The notes beneath the pieces are model-generated. The model made no database searches. It worked only from the letters and a program-made list of their open reading frames with translations, and was not told where the DNA came from. 64,000 nucleotides of DNA from NCBI RefSeq assembly GCF_013375035.1, contig NZ_CP056032.1:4648001-4712000 (forward strand), in the 5' to 3' direction. The translations under genes and the position numbers were made by a program. Numbering within the stretch: position 1 is the first letter of the stretch; the number at the start of each line of letters is the position of its first letter. Source of the stretch: Spirosoma sp. KUDC1026 (GTDB taxonomy: Bacteria; Bacteroidota; Bacteroidia; Cytophagales; Spirosomataceae). Shown here in pieces: positions 44,301-55,400 of this stretch.

Positions 44301-44872
44301 AGGAGATGGTGCGGTATATTTTCTCCCTGACCGACAAAACCAAAGCCGAAGCGCTGCTCCCCGCAACGGGCAAACTGGCCCTGACCGACCACCAGCCCGA
44401 CGACGTTCGGGGGCAGTACACGATGCTGGCAACCTACACAGACAAGGGCGGCAACTCGGTTGGGCCACTGACCAGCACCGACGCGGTGACGCTACGTAAC
44501 GCGACCGTAAAATCCATCTATGCCGATGCTCATGTGGGCTTCTCCCGCTTTAAGGACAACCTGTCGCCGGGCGCCCATAAATCGTATATCCTGTTAAAAA
44601 ACGTTGATCTGACCGGCATAAAAGGCTTCATTTACGAATACGGTTCGGCGGGGCAGACGGGTGAAATTGAGGTACGGATTGATTCGTACGCGGGTCCGGT
44701 CGTGAGTACGACTCCCTACCAGTCTACGGGTTCCTGGGACAAGATGGGTCAGTTAACCGGCCGTCTGAACAAGCCTGTTACGGGTCGGCACGACATCTAT
44801 TTCTTCGCCATCAAACGAACGAAGCCTAATAATTCGATCCTGAAACTGAACAGTATTCAATTTGCAGAATAA
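41378..44872 (+). CDS. ThuA / PQQ-dehydrogenase-like / PKD / cytochrome c fusion protein
   Basis: A 1,164-residue secreted oxidoreductase-like fusion. Signal segment, then a ThuA (trehalose-utilisation-like) domain at about 48-275 (PPKVLVFSKTRGWKHTSIPF), then a six-bladed GDL/sorbosone-dehydrogenase-type beta propeller at about 290-715 (PMELAVAPDGRIFFTE, VMGCRNPYRIAVNP), a PKD domain (about 775-830), a monohaem cytochrome c with CKACHT at about 913, and a C-terminal carbohydrate-binding module (about 1010-1164). The domains suggest periplasmic sugar oxidation with electron transfer through the haem. The ThuA gene 8 bases downstream is probably co-transcribed. Upstream 41041-41377 shows no gene. 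Confidence 0.92.
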   Translation: MFLQVIARFSYLLCLPLLFWTGLPFFPSATSPVYTIRSTRTKATLAPPKVLVFSKTRGWKHTSIPFGIAAIQKLGQEHNFQVDTTVDAARFTDANLKQYATVIFNNTTGNVLNGEQQAAFERYIQAGGGYVGIHAAADTEYDWPWYGKLMGAFFASHPHNSNVRQATVDVIDKTHPATTSLPDRWQRTDEWYNYRSFYSGIKVLAELDENTYEGGTNGASHPISWYQEFDGGRAFYTGNGHTDESYSDPAFLKHLLGGIQYAIGTNKPLDYSKSYAKVTPEQNRFVKTILVNDLNAPMELAVAPDGRIFFTELFGNLSVYDPRTSQRTLVHEFPVTTVGGTGLIGITLDPKFSQNNYLYLYYAPGGQTEEPINFQLARFTLKSDNTLDLASEKVMLKVPVQKNSASHHGGSLAWDKDGNLYLSTGDSSSPFPSNGFAPLDERPGQEYYSLDSQRSAGNTNDLKGKVLRIHPELDGTYTIPEGNLFPKETAKTRPEIYVMGCRNPYRIAVNPKTSVLYWGEIGPDAGKDSIQGPRGYDEFNQAKKAGNFGWPYFVGNNYAYAKWDFATQTAGPKFDPNGPVNTSPNNTGLTKLPPATPAMIWYPYAASPEFPELGVGGRSAMAGSFYTFDPKNASTSKFPDYYDGKLFVFDWMRNWVMALSFDAQENYVRSEPFMAANGDFRRPIDLTFGPDGVMYMLEYGSVYGADNEDARLVKIEYNRGNRAPVAQASVTDSAAEAYIDKTVFLTSERKNMPVIREATGQAPLRVMFNSRGSKDLDDDDDITYKWLFDGKTVGATTPAASYTFRKPGTYRTILAVTDKAGLVSRDTLLVKVGNTKPDVTITSTGNKSFYWPDKPFAYSVKVTDKEDKPVDPKRLKVQYIYNPQPSTLSASTPIRTLAQAEPLGKTLMANSDCKACHTVANISVGPSLLAVAQRYKSQAGSADKLAAKIIAGGGGSWGTEHVMSAHPQLSSQDAKEMVRYIFSLTDKTKAEALLPATGKLALTDHQPDDVRGQYTMLATYTDKGGNSVGPLTSTDAVTLRNATVKSIYADAHVGFSRFKDNLSPGAHKSYILLKNVDLTGIKGFIYEYGSAGQTGEIEVRIDSYAGPVVSTTPYQSTGSWDKMGQLTGRLNKPVTGRHDIYFFAIKRTKPNNSILKLNSIQFAE

Positions 44873-44880
44873 GTCCGGGT

Positions 44881-45660
44881 ATGACTCGATTAGTCTTATT
44901 GATTAGCCTGCTTCTTGGCCTGATGGGTCTGCCTGAACGGTTGTCGGCTCAGGCAGACCGGCCCAACTTCCGGGTGCTGGCCATAGCAGAAAAGGGTGGT
45001 GGCGTACACGCACCTTTTGTGGCGGCCGCCCGGAAATGGCTGCAGCAGGAAGCCCAGAAGCAGCAGTTTGCCATCGACTATATCGAGACTACCGACTCCA
45101 TCAACGCGGCTTTTCTGGACCGTTATCAGGTGTTTATTCAGCTGAACTACCCGCCTTACAACTGGACTGATACCGCTAAATCTACGTTCACGCGCTATAT
45201 ACAGGATGGTAAAATTGGCTGGATTGGCTTTCACCATGCGTCCCTATTAGGTGAGTTCGATGGCTTTGCAATGTGGCCCTGGTTCTCGGAATTTATGGGC
45301 GGCATTCGCTACAAAAATTATATCCCTACTTTCTCAACGGCCACAGTCAGCGTGGAGGCTCGACAGCATCCCTGCATGAAGAATGTGCCTATGTCATTCG
45401 TGGTTCAGAATGAGGAATGGTATGTGTATGACAGGAGTCCGCGCCCGAATGTGAACGTACTGGCGTCTGTGGACGAATCGACCTATAAACCCAGCTCTAC
45501 TATCAAAATGGGTGACCATCCGGTAATCTGGTCGAACGAGCGAGTGAAGGCACGTAACCTCTATATTTTCATGGGTCACCATCCGGATCTTTTTCGTAAT
45601 GGTGCCTTTACAACCATTGTCCACAACGCCATTGGGTGGGCATCCCGAAGCATGAACTAA
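44881..45660 (+). CDS. ThuA domain-containing protein, secreted
   Basis: A 259-residue stand-alone ThuA-like protein with signal peptide MTRLVLLISLLLGLMGLPER, and a glutamine-amidotransferase-like fold containing GWIGFHHASLLGEFDGFAMW and NEEWYVYDRSPRPNVNVLAS. ThuA-like domains are linked to sugar uptake and use, without a known reaction. It lies 8 bases after the large ThuA fusion gene and before a terminator hairpin (45743), so the two form an operon. It may act in the same pathway as the fusion. Confidence 0.9.
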   Translation: MTRLVLLISLLLGLMGLPERLSAQADRPNFRVLAIAEKGGGVHAPFVAAARKWLQQEAQKQQFAIDYIETTDSINAAFLDRYQVFIQLNYPPYNWTDTAKSTFTRYIQDGKIGWIGFHHASLLGEFDGFAMWPWFSEFMGGIRYKNYIPTFSTATVSVEARQHPCMKNVPMSFVVQNEEWYVYDRSPRPNVNVLASVDESTYKPSSTIKMGDHPVIWSNERVKARNLYIFMGHHPDLFRNGAFTTIVHNAIGWASRSMN

Positions 45661-45742
45661 CCGGTTTTACCACCCACAGTAGACGATGTTCCTCTTCGGC
45701 TATCTGACCGAGTAGCCAAGCCCTACAGCCTACCAAATCTTC

Positions 45743-45770
45743 GCCAGCGTCTTTCGATGCTGGCTTTTTT
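45743..45770 (+). terminator. Terminator after the ThuA operon
   Basis: GCCAGC (45743-45748) pairs with GCTGGC (45759-45764), followed by TTTTTT. It ends the ThuA operon. Confidence 0.8.
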
Positions 45771-46220
45771 GTGTTCTTCCAGTTCGCTGAGTCAGTTAAT
45801 TACCTTCCGGTTATTACCAAAGCAAATGGATAGGCTAAACATATTTTATGCCATACAGCGCTTTATGAATAAAAAATTATTTGTTACCAAACCGTATTTT
45901 TCATATATCAACACTACAGAAATTTTTTACCTGATAATTTTACTCATAACCGTTTCCAAGGCTTAGGTCACATAAAAACAACGACCCTCTTAAATTTTCT
46001 ATTTAGCCCACATAGCCTAAGAATAATCATACTGTTCGTGGTATATACACCTAAAAATTACTCAATAACCAAATTTTTCATATGAACCTTCTAGTAACAT
46101 AGCAATAAACTTTGCCATGCTTCTTGCTATACAGCATTGGTAGAATCACAGGAGTAATGATGACTTCGTCCTTACTCGTTGTGACTCATTGCAGTACATA
46201 AAGTAACTTAATTGACGTTT

Positions 46221-46310
46221 ATGAAAATTAAAGATTTACTCCAAAAGGTAAGAGATTCTCTTCTTTCGTTCCTCGCGTTTCTGCCATTCAGGCCCTTTCT
46301 GTTTCACTAG
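46221..46310 (+). other. 29-codon small ORF upstream of the giant surface protein
   Basis: ATG at 46221 encodes 29 residues (start MKIKDLLQKVRDSLLSFLAF). The stretch DSLLSFLAF resembles RHLLSFLVG in the N-terminal extension of the giant protein at 46428. It may be a decayed or duplicated start of that gene, or chance. The rest of the 767-base gap 45661-46427 is AT-rich; apart from the terminator at 45743 and weak short frames (for example 45757-45966), I see no gene. Confidence 0.25.
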
Positions 46311-46427
46311 TTTTTGTCTGCTAACACACCTGCCCGTTTCGCGCAGATTTTTCTGCGTACTGTTTTCCCCGCCCGGTAGCCCAATGACCCTACCGGCAAC
46401 CCGTTTAGTATCCTAACCAATTATTTT

Positions 46428-49400
46428 ATGCGAACATTTATTTCCTTGTTCCTTGGCTGGATGCGCCACCTGCTTTCGTTTCTGGTTGGCCCCTCCCCTA
46501 CCCCGCCCACGTCTTTTGTCCCCTCCCCACCCAAATGGCATCGCCTGCTGGGTCAGTCGCTTTCCATCCGACAGCGAGCCTATCTGGCTATGCTGTTTTT
46601 GGGTTTACTGGCACCTACGGTTTCGCAGGCGCAATCTATTCCCACTCCAGGTGCCGTATGCCCAGGGCAAACTATTACATTACTTCCTGTCAATATACCA
46701 TCTGGAGTGCTTACTGTCGATGTCACCACTCCGGCAGGTGTTACACTAACTAGTGCTTCCAGAAGTGGTATCGTTCTGGCTACAAGTCCTACGCTTGCCG
46801 CAGGTACTTATAACCTTGGTGTATCACTCAGACTTGCAAACATTCCGTTATTGAATGTCACCGTTCCTCTAACGATTCTTGGACCAGCGCTCCTTACTGT
46901 AAACAACTTAACCGGATCTGTACTGGGAACCGTTGCTCAATTGGGTAGTTGTTCTGTAGGGCCACTTAGCTATACATTGGCGGATGGTACAACTAGCTCA
47001 GGAGGTCTGACACTGACACCGGCTTTAAGCGGGCAAGATGTTCGAGTTGCTTGTGAAGGAGGAAGCTGTCCAGGCACTCCATCGCTGATCACCCTTCCTA
47101 GTGTTACCCTACCAAGTCTGATCCAGACCACCCCAGGGCCGGTCTGTCCTGGTCAGCCCCTGTCCCTCACCGTGGTGGGAGCAAACTTTGGTACTACCCT
47201 GCCCAGCCTGCTCACCGCTGGCGTCTCGGGCATTACCGGGGCAACAGTCAATGTGCTGGGATCGGACGGCCTACTCACCGTTAACATTCCAAATGTGCCA
47301 CAAGGCAACAGTACGCTGACCGTTTCGCTCAGTGCGGTCGGTGTGGAGGTGGCTACCCTGCCCATCAACATCCAGGGCATTGCGGGTCCTGTCCTCAATG
47401 ACCTGACTGGCTCTCTGATAGGCTCGGCACTTAACTTAGCAACCTGTCCAGTGGGTAATCCGTTGAGCTATACGCTGGCCAACGGTACGGCGGGTGCGGG
47501 CAATCTCACGCTTACCGCTGACCTGGCCAACACCCAAGTGACGGTAGCCTGCCAGGGTAGCCCTTGTCCACCAACGACCATTACTTTACCCAACGTCACA
47601 GCAGCGCTGAACGTACTGGGTCTACCGGCCAGTATCTGTGTCAACTCGGCACCGCTCTCGCTAACATTAGTACCTACAGGTATCAGCCTGGCGACAACAG
47701 GGCTGACCGTATCAGCCAGCACCCCAACCGGGGCACTTACCGTCTCGGCCCTGGGTGCCGATGGGGTCGTCTCCATCTCAGGAGGCAACCTCACTGTAGG
47801 CGATGATGTTCCCATCACGATCAGCATCGGTTTAGGAAGCACCACCCTGGTCAGTACCACTGTCACCCTCGACATCCTGCCGACAGACACCTTTACGCCA
47901 AATCCCCTGCTTGGCTCGTCAACACTTGGTTCAGTACTCAACCTGGGAACCTGTGCTTTGGGCGGAACGCTCAGCTACACGGTGCTGTCAGGTTCACTGG
48001 CTAATACTATCGGTTCGGGCGGACTAACCCTGGACGCGGCTCTTAACGGTCAGCAAGTAGCTGTTTCCTGTACAGGAGCTTGTTCCAGTTCGGCGACAAC
48101 GCTTACGCTCCCTAACATTACGACAGCGCTGGGTGTATTGGGCGTACCAGCCAGCATCTGTGTCAATTCGGCACCGCTCTCGCTAACATTAGTACCTACC
48201 GGTGTCAGCCTGGCGACAACAGGGCTGACCGTATCAGCCAGCACCCCATCCGGGGCACTTACCGTCTCGGCCCTGGGTGCCGATGGTATCGTCTCCATCT
48301 CAGGAGGCAACCTTACTGTGGGCAGTAACGTGCCCATCACGATCAGTCTCGGTTTGGGAAGCACCACCCTGGTCAGTACCACTGTCAACCTCAACGTCCT
48401 GCCCCAGGCTACCTTTACCCCTGGCTCCCTGTCAGGAAGCCTGCTCGGTTCGGTGCTCAATTTGGGAGCCTGCTCAACGGGTCTTCTCAGCTACACCCTG
48501 GCCGATGGCTCGACGGGCACGGGTTCCCTCTCGTTGACAACAGCCCTGGCGGGTCAGGGCGTGACCGTTGCCTGTGCAGGCCCCGGCGTTTGCCCGAGTG
48601 CTCCCACGCTTGTTACGCTGCCTAGCGTCACTCCAACGCTGAGTTTAAGCAACCTGCCTAACAGCGTCTGCGTCGATCTACCCATTAACCTCAATCTGCT
48701 ACCAACCGGCATTGACCTAACCAATCCGCTGATTGCTGTTACTGCCAGCACTACTTCTGGTACATTGGCGGTTTCGGCGCTAGGCGCCGGTGGAGCGTTG
48801 TCAATTACTGGTGGACAGCTCACCGTTGGAGAAGATCAGCCGGTGAGTATAACCGTCAGCCTGGCTGGTGTTCCGCTGGTTAGTACCAGCTTCACGATTG
48901 ATGTTATACGGGCAGAAATTCCTGATCAACCATTGCCGCAGTCACTGACCGCTACGGTGGGCAGTGTACTCTCGCTGACGGGACTTTGCCCAACGGGAAC
49001 GCTGGTCAATCTCTCGAATCCCGGCGACCTGAGCGGCATCATCAATATCCCGACAACAGCTGCCGGTGTACAGAGTCTCTCCATTCTCTGTAATGCGAAT
49101 GGCTGTCTAAGCCCAATCCGGGTCGTAGGAGCGACTGTCTTACCAGCTCTCATCGGCCTATTGAGCAACTCACCGGTTTGTCTCAACCAGCCACTCTCGC
49201 TGACCGTACTACCGACCAACTTAGACCTGAACTTAGTAAACGTAGCAGTAACCGGACCAGTGGGCCTGAGTGCATCGGCGCTGGATGGCAATGGTGTCTT
49301 AACTGTAACGGGTTTGGTTAGCGGTGTCAATAACTTAACGGTAACCGCTTCTGTAGGGGGGGCTATAGTAGCCTCGGGAACGATAGATGTCACCGCTTAT

Positions 49401-52400
49401 CCAGTACCCGATCCGGTTGCAGTAGCCTCGCTGACGGTGCTGGAAGGCACAACCCTGTCACTGACAGCACTGTGCCCTACGGGTGTCGTCAGCACATCAG
49501 GCTTGGGAGGTATCACTCCACTCCTCTCACTTCCGCCAACGACGGTTGGTGTACAGGTACTTCCGCTACTCTGCGCTGGTCAGGGAACTTGTGTTAGCCC
49601 GATAACGTCGGTTACGGTTATTACGGTACCAGTGCCGGTCCCACCGATTGGTATCAATCCCTCGTCGCTATCGATTTGCGTAGGCGATCCTTTATCGCTG
49701 ACGGTTACGGGTCTGGAAGCAATAACACTACCGTTTGGCTTAAGCGTAGTGGGTGCTCCTTTCACTTCACTCGATGTACGGAATAACGTTCTTACGATCA
49801 CCGGTCTACCATCAGGTACGGCGAATCTAACCGTTAATGCTGGTCTGACAATTGCGGGCATCCCTGTCGTCGCTAGCCAGACGGTATCCATTACGGTATT
49901 CGATGTACCAACGGCTCCAACGGTTGTTACGCAGGGAGGCCAGACTTACCCAGCTGGAGTAAGTTCGCTATCGGTGACTCAAAATTCATCGAATGTCCTC
50001 TTCAACGCGAGTTGCACGACGGGTACACTTAGCTACACCAGCAATACGGGTGCAGTTAGTAGCACTAGTCCCATTACGGTACCGACCGCAGCGACCGGTG
50101 TGTTCAGTTACTCGGCAGTCTGTATCAATGGTGCCTGTACAAGTCCAACGACGGTTGTGAGTGTAACGGTTGTTGCGCCAACACCCAACCAGGCGCCCGT
50201 GGTGGCCAACAGGATCCCCGATCAGACCGGCACCGTTGGTGTGGCTTATGCCTACACCATCCCCGCCGGTACCTTCACCGATCCCGAAGGCCAGTCGCTG
50301 ACCCTGGCGGTAGGCAACCTGCCCGCCGGGCTGAGCTTCGATCCGGCCACCAACGTCATCAGCGGTACCCCAACTACTGCTCAGAACAACCTGGTGACGG
50401 TGACGGCAACCGATCCAGGTGGCGCTACGACCTCGACCACCTTCAACTTCACCATCAACCCGGCCGCTAACCAGGCGCCCGTGGTGGCCAACAGGATCCC
50501 CGATCAGACCGGCACCGTTGGTGTGGCCTACGCCTACACCATCCCCGCCGGTACCTTCACCGATCCCGAAGGCCAGTCGCTGACCCTGGCCGTGGGCAAC
50601 CTGCCTGCCGGGCTGAGCTTCAACCCGACCACCAACGTCATCAGCGGTACCCCAACTACCGCTCAGAACAACCTGGTGACGGTGACAGCGACGGACCCTC
50701 AGGGTGCTACGACTTCGACTACCTTCAACTTCACCATCAACCCGGCCGCTAACCAGGCGCCCGTGGTGGCCAACAGGATCCCTGATCAGACCGGCACCGT
50801 CGGTGTGGCTTATGCCTACACCATCCCCGCCGGTACCTTCACCGATCCCGAAGGCCAGTCGCTGACCCTGGCGGTAGGCAACCTGCCCGCCGGGCTGAGC
50901 TTCAACCCGACCACCAACGTCATCAGCGGTACCCCAACTACCGCCCAGAACAACGTGGTCACGGTGACGGCGACCGACCCTCAGGGTGCTACGACCTCGA
51001 CCACCTTCAACTTCACCATCAACCCGGCCGCTAACCAGGCGCCCGTGGTGGCCAACAGGATCCCTGATCAGACCGGCACCGTCGGTGTGGCTTATGCCTA
51101 CACCATCCCCGCCGGTACCTTCACCGATCCCGAAGGCCAGTCGCTGACCCTGGCGGTAGGCAACCTGCCCGCCGGGCTGAGCTTCAACCCGACCACCAAC
51201 GTCATCAGCGGTACCCCAACTACCGCTCAGAACAACCTGGTGACGGTGACAGCGACGGACCCTCAGGGTGCTACGACTTCGACCACCTTCAACTTCACCA
51301 TCAACCCGGCTCCCAACCAGGCGCCGATCGTGGCCAACACCATCCCGCCCCAGTCGGGCACGGTGGGTGTAGGGGTCAACTTCCCCATCCCGGCCGGCAC
51401 GTTTACCGATCCGAACGGAGATCCCATCACGGTGACGGTGACCAACCTGCCTCCAGGGCTGACCTTCGATCCAGGTACGACCGCCATCGTGGGTACACCA
51501 ACCACACCGGGCGTGACCCAGGTGACGGTGACGGGTACCGACCCAGGCGGGGCCTCGGTCTCCACCAGCTTCCCCTTCACCATCCAGCCCAACCAGGCTC
51601 CGGTGCTCTCGCAGTCGCTGACCTCGCCGGTCAACGCGACGGTGGGTGTGGGCGTCAACATCCCAACGGCCTATGCCTTCCGGGATCCTGAAGGACTGCC
51701 TCTCACTTTCAGCTCGCCGAACCTGCCAGCCGCTCTGACCATCAATGGGGCGACGGGTGTGATCACCGGCGCGCCATCGACCAGCGGCAGCTTTGGGGTG
51801 ACCATCACGGCCACCGATTCGCAAGGTCAGACAGCCAGCGGGAACTTCACGCTCAACGTAGTGCCTCAGCCCGTGGGCAACCAGGCACCGATCGTGGCCA
51901 ACACCATCCCGCCCCAGTCGGGTACGGTGGGTGTAGGGGTCAACTTCCCCATCCCGGCCGGTACGTTTACCGATCCGAACGGAGATCCCATCACGGTAAC
52001 GGTGACCAACCTGCCCCCAGGACTGACCTTCGATCCAGGTACGACCGCCATCGTGGGTACACCAACCACACCGGGCGTGACCCAGGTGACGGTGACGGGC
52101 ACCGACCCAGGCGGGGCTTCGGTCTCCACCAGCTTCCCCTTCACCATCCAGCCCAACCAGGCTCCGGTGCTCTCGCAGTCGCTGACCTCGCCGGTCAACG
52201 CCACGGTGGGTGTGGGCGTCAACATCCCAACGGCTTACGCCTTCCGGGATCCTGAAGGACTGCCCCTCACTTTCAGCTCGCCGAACCTGCCAGCCGCTCT
52301 GACCATCAATGGGGCGACGGGTGTGATCACCGGCGCGCCGTCGACCAGCGGCAGCTTCGGGGTGACCATCACGGCCACCGATTCGCAAGGTCAGACAGCC

Positions 52401-55400
52401 AGCGGAAACTTCACGCTCAACGTAGTGCCTCAGCCCGTGGGCAACCAGGCACCGATCGTGGCCAACACCATCCCGCCCCAGTCGGGCACGGTGGGTGTAG
52501 GGGTCAACTTCCCCATCCCGGCCGGCACGTTTACCGATCCGAACGGAGATCCCATCACGGTGACGGTGACCAACCTGCCCCCAGGACTGACCTTCGATCC
52601 AGGCACGACCGCCATCGTGGGTACACCAACCACACCGGGCGTGACCCAGGTGACGGTGACGGGCACCGACCCAGGCGGGGCTTCGGTCTCCACCAGCTTC
52701 CCCTTCACCATCCAGCCCAACCAGGCTCCGGTGCTCTCGCAGTCGCTGACCTCGCCGGTCAACGCGACGGTGGGTGTGGGCGTCAACATCCCAACGGCTT
52801 ACGCCTTCCGGGATCCTGAAGGACTGCCTCTCACCTTCAGCTCGCCTGGACTGCCTGCTAACCTGGTGATCGACCCAGCGACCGGCATCATCACCGGCGC
52901 GCCATCGACCAGCGGCAGCTTCGGGGTGACCATCACGGCCACCGATTCGCAAGGTCAGACAGCCAGCGGAAACTTCACGCTCAACGTAGTGCCTCAGCCC
53001 GTGGGCAACCAGGCACCGATCGTGGCCAACACCATCCCGCCCCAGTCGGGCACGGTGGGTGTAGGGGTCAACTTCCCCATCCCGGCCGGCACGTTTACCG
53101 ATCCGAACGGAGATCCCATCACGGTGACGGTGACCAACCTGCCCCCAGGACTGACCTTCGATCCAGGCACGACCGCCATCGTGGGTACACCAACCACACC
53201 GGGCGTGACCCAGGTGACGGTGACGGGCACCGACCCAGGCGGGGCTTCGGTCTCCACCAGCTTCCCCTTCACCATCCAGCCCAACCAGGCTCCGGTGCTC
53301 TCGCAGTCGCTGACCTCGCCGGTCAACGCCACGGTGGGTGTGGGCGTCAACATCCCAACGGCTTACGCCTTCCGGGATCCTGAAGGACTGCCCCTCACTT
53401 TCAGCTCGCCGAACCTGCCAGCCGCTCTGACCATCAATGGGGCGACGGGTGTGATCACCGGCGCGCCGTCGACCAGCGGCAGCTTCGGGGTGACCATCAC
53501 GGCCACCGATTCGCAAGGTCAGACAGCCAGCGGAAACTTCACGCTCAACGTAGTGCCTCAGCCCGTGGGCAACCAGGCACCGATCGTGGCCAACACCATC
53601 CCGCCCCAGTCGGGCACGGTGGGTGTAGGGGTCAACTTCCCCATCCCGGCCGGCACGTTTACCGATCCGAACGGAGATCCCATCACGGTGACGGTGACCA
53701 ACCTGCCCCCAGGACTGACCTTCGATCCAGGCACGACCGCCATCGTGGGTACACCAACCACACCGGGCGTGACCCAGGTGACGGTGACGGGCACCGACCC
53801 AGGCGGGGCTTCGGTCTCCACCAGCTTCCCCTTCACCATCCAGCCCAACCAGGCTCCGGTGCTCTCGCAGTCGCTGACCTCGCCGGTCAACGCCACGGTG
53901 GGTGTGGGCGTCAACATCCCAACGGCTTACGCCTTCCGGGATCCTGAAGGACTGCCCCTCACTTTCAGCTCGCCGAACCTGCCAGCCGCTCTGACCATCA
54001 ATGGGGCGACGGGTGTGATCACCGGCGCGCCGTCGACCAGCGGCAGCTTCGGGGTGACCATCACGGCCACCGATTCGCAAGGTCAGACAGCCAGCGGAAA
54101 CTTCACGCTCAACGTAGTGCCTCAGCCCGTGGGCAACCAGGCACCGATCGTGGCCAACACCATCCCGCCCCAGTCGGGCACGGTGGGTGTAGGGGTCAAC
54201 TTCCCCATCCCGGCCGGCACGTTTACCGATCCGAACGGAGATCCCATCACGGTGACGGTGACCAACCTGCCCCCAGGACTGACCTTCGATCCAGGCACGA
54301 CCGCCATCGTGGGTACACCAACCACACCGGGCGTGACCCAGGTGACGGTGACGGGCACCGACCCAGGCGGGGCTTCGGTCTCCACCAGCTTCCCCTTCAC
54401 CATCCAGCCCAACCAGGCTCCGGTGCTCTCGCAGTCGCTGACCTCGCCGGTCAACGCGACGGTGGGTGTGGGCGTCAACATCCTGACGGCTTACGCCTTC
54501 CGGGATCCAGAAGGACTGCCTCTCACCTTCAGCTCGCCGAACCTGCCAGCCGCTCTGACCATCAATGGGGCGACGGGTGTGATCACCGGCGCGCCGTCGA
54601 CCAGCGGTAGCTTTGGGGTGACCATCACGGCCACTGATTCCCAAGGTCAGACAGCCAGCGGGAACTTCACGCTCAACGTAGTGCCTCAGCCCGTGGGCAA
54701 CCAGGCACCGATCGTGGCTAACACCATCCCGCCCCAGTCGGGCACGGTGGGTGTGGGTGTCAACTTCCCCATCCCGGCCGGCACGTTTACCGATCCGAAC
54801 GGAGATCCCATCACGGTGACGGTGACCAACCTGCCCCCAGGATTGACCTTCGATCCAGGCACGACCGCCATCGTGGGTACACCAACCACACCGGGCGTGA
54901 CCCAGGTGACGGTGACGGGTACCGACCCAGGCGGGGCTTCGGTCTCCACGACCTTCCCCTTCACGGTTGTGCCAGCACAGACAGCGCCATTCGCCATCAC
55001 TGGCGTGACGCCAATCAACTGCCAGACGGTAACGGCGGGGCTGCGGACGTTTACGTTTACTCCACTGTATGCAGGTCTGAATGGACAGCCAATTCTATTC
55101 TCGGTCGTGAACGAAATGGTTCCAACGTATGCGTCAGGTCCTTACACGCTGAATCTGTACACGGATAACCCAGTTATCACGCTTCGGGCAGAGCAGGCAG
55201 GATCGCCGGTATCGACGTTCACGTTCAACTGGTTGACCATCTGCAACGGTGGTACGGGTAATCAGGCACCAATCGTGGCCAACCCAATTGGACCCCAGTC
55301 GGGTACGGTGGGTGTAGGGGTCAACTTCCCCATCCCAACCGGTACGTTTACCGATCCTAACGGAGATCCGATCACGGTAACGGTGACCAACCTGCCTCCA

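Noticed and set aside
49986-54644. 1,552-residue open frame on the minus strand across the repeat array
   Set aside because: The repeat units are multiples of three without antisense stops, so an open antisense frame is copied with them. The product is Arg/Gly/His-rich and repetitive, and the plus strand codes for a coherent Ig/T9SS protein.
50187-54974. Tandem repeats considered as a CRISPR array
   Set aside because: Units are 282 or 564 bases, coding, contiguous, without unique spacers; no cas genes in the window.
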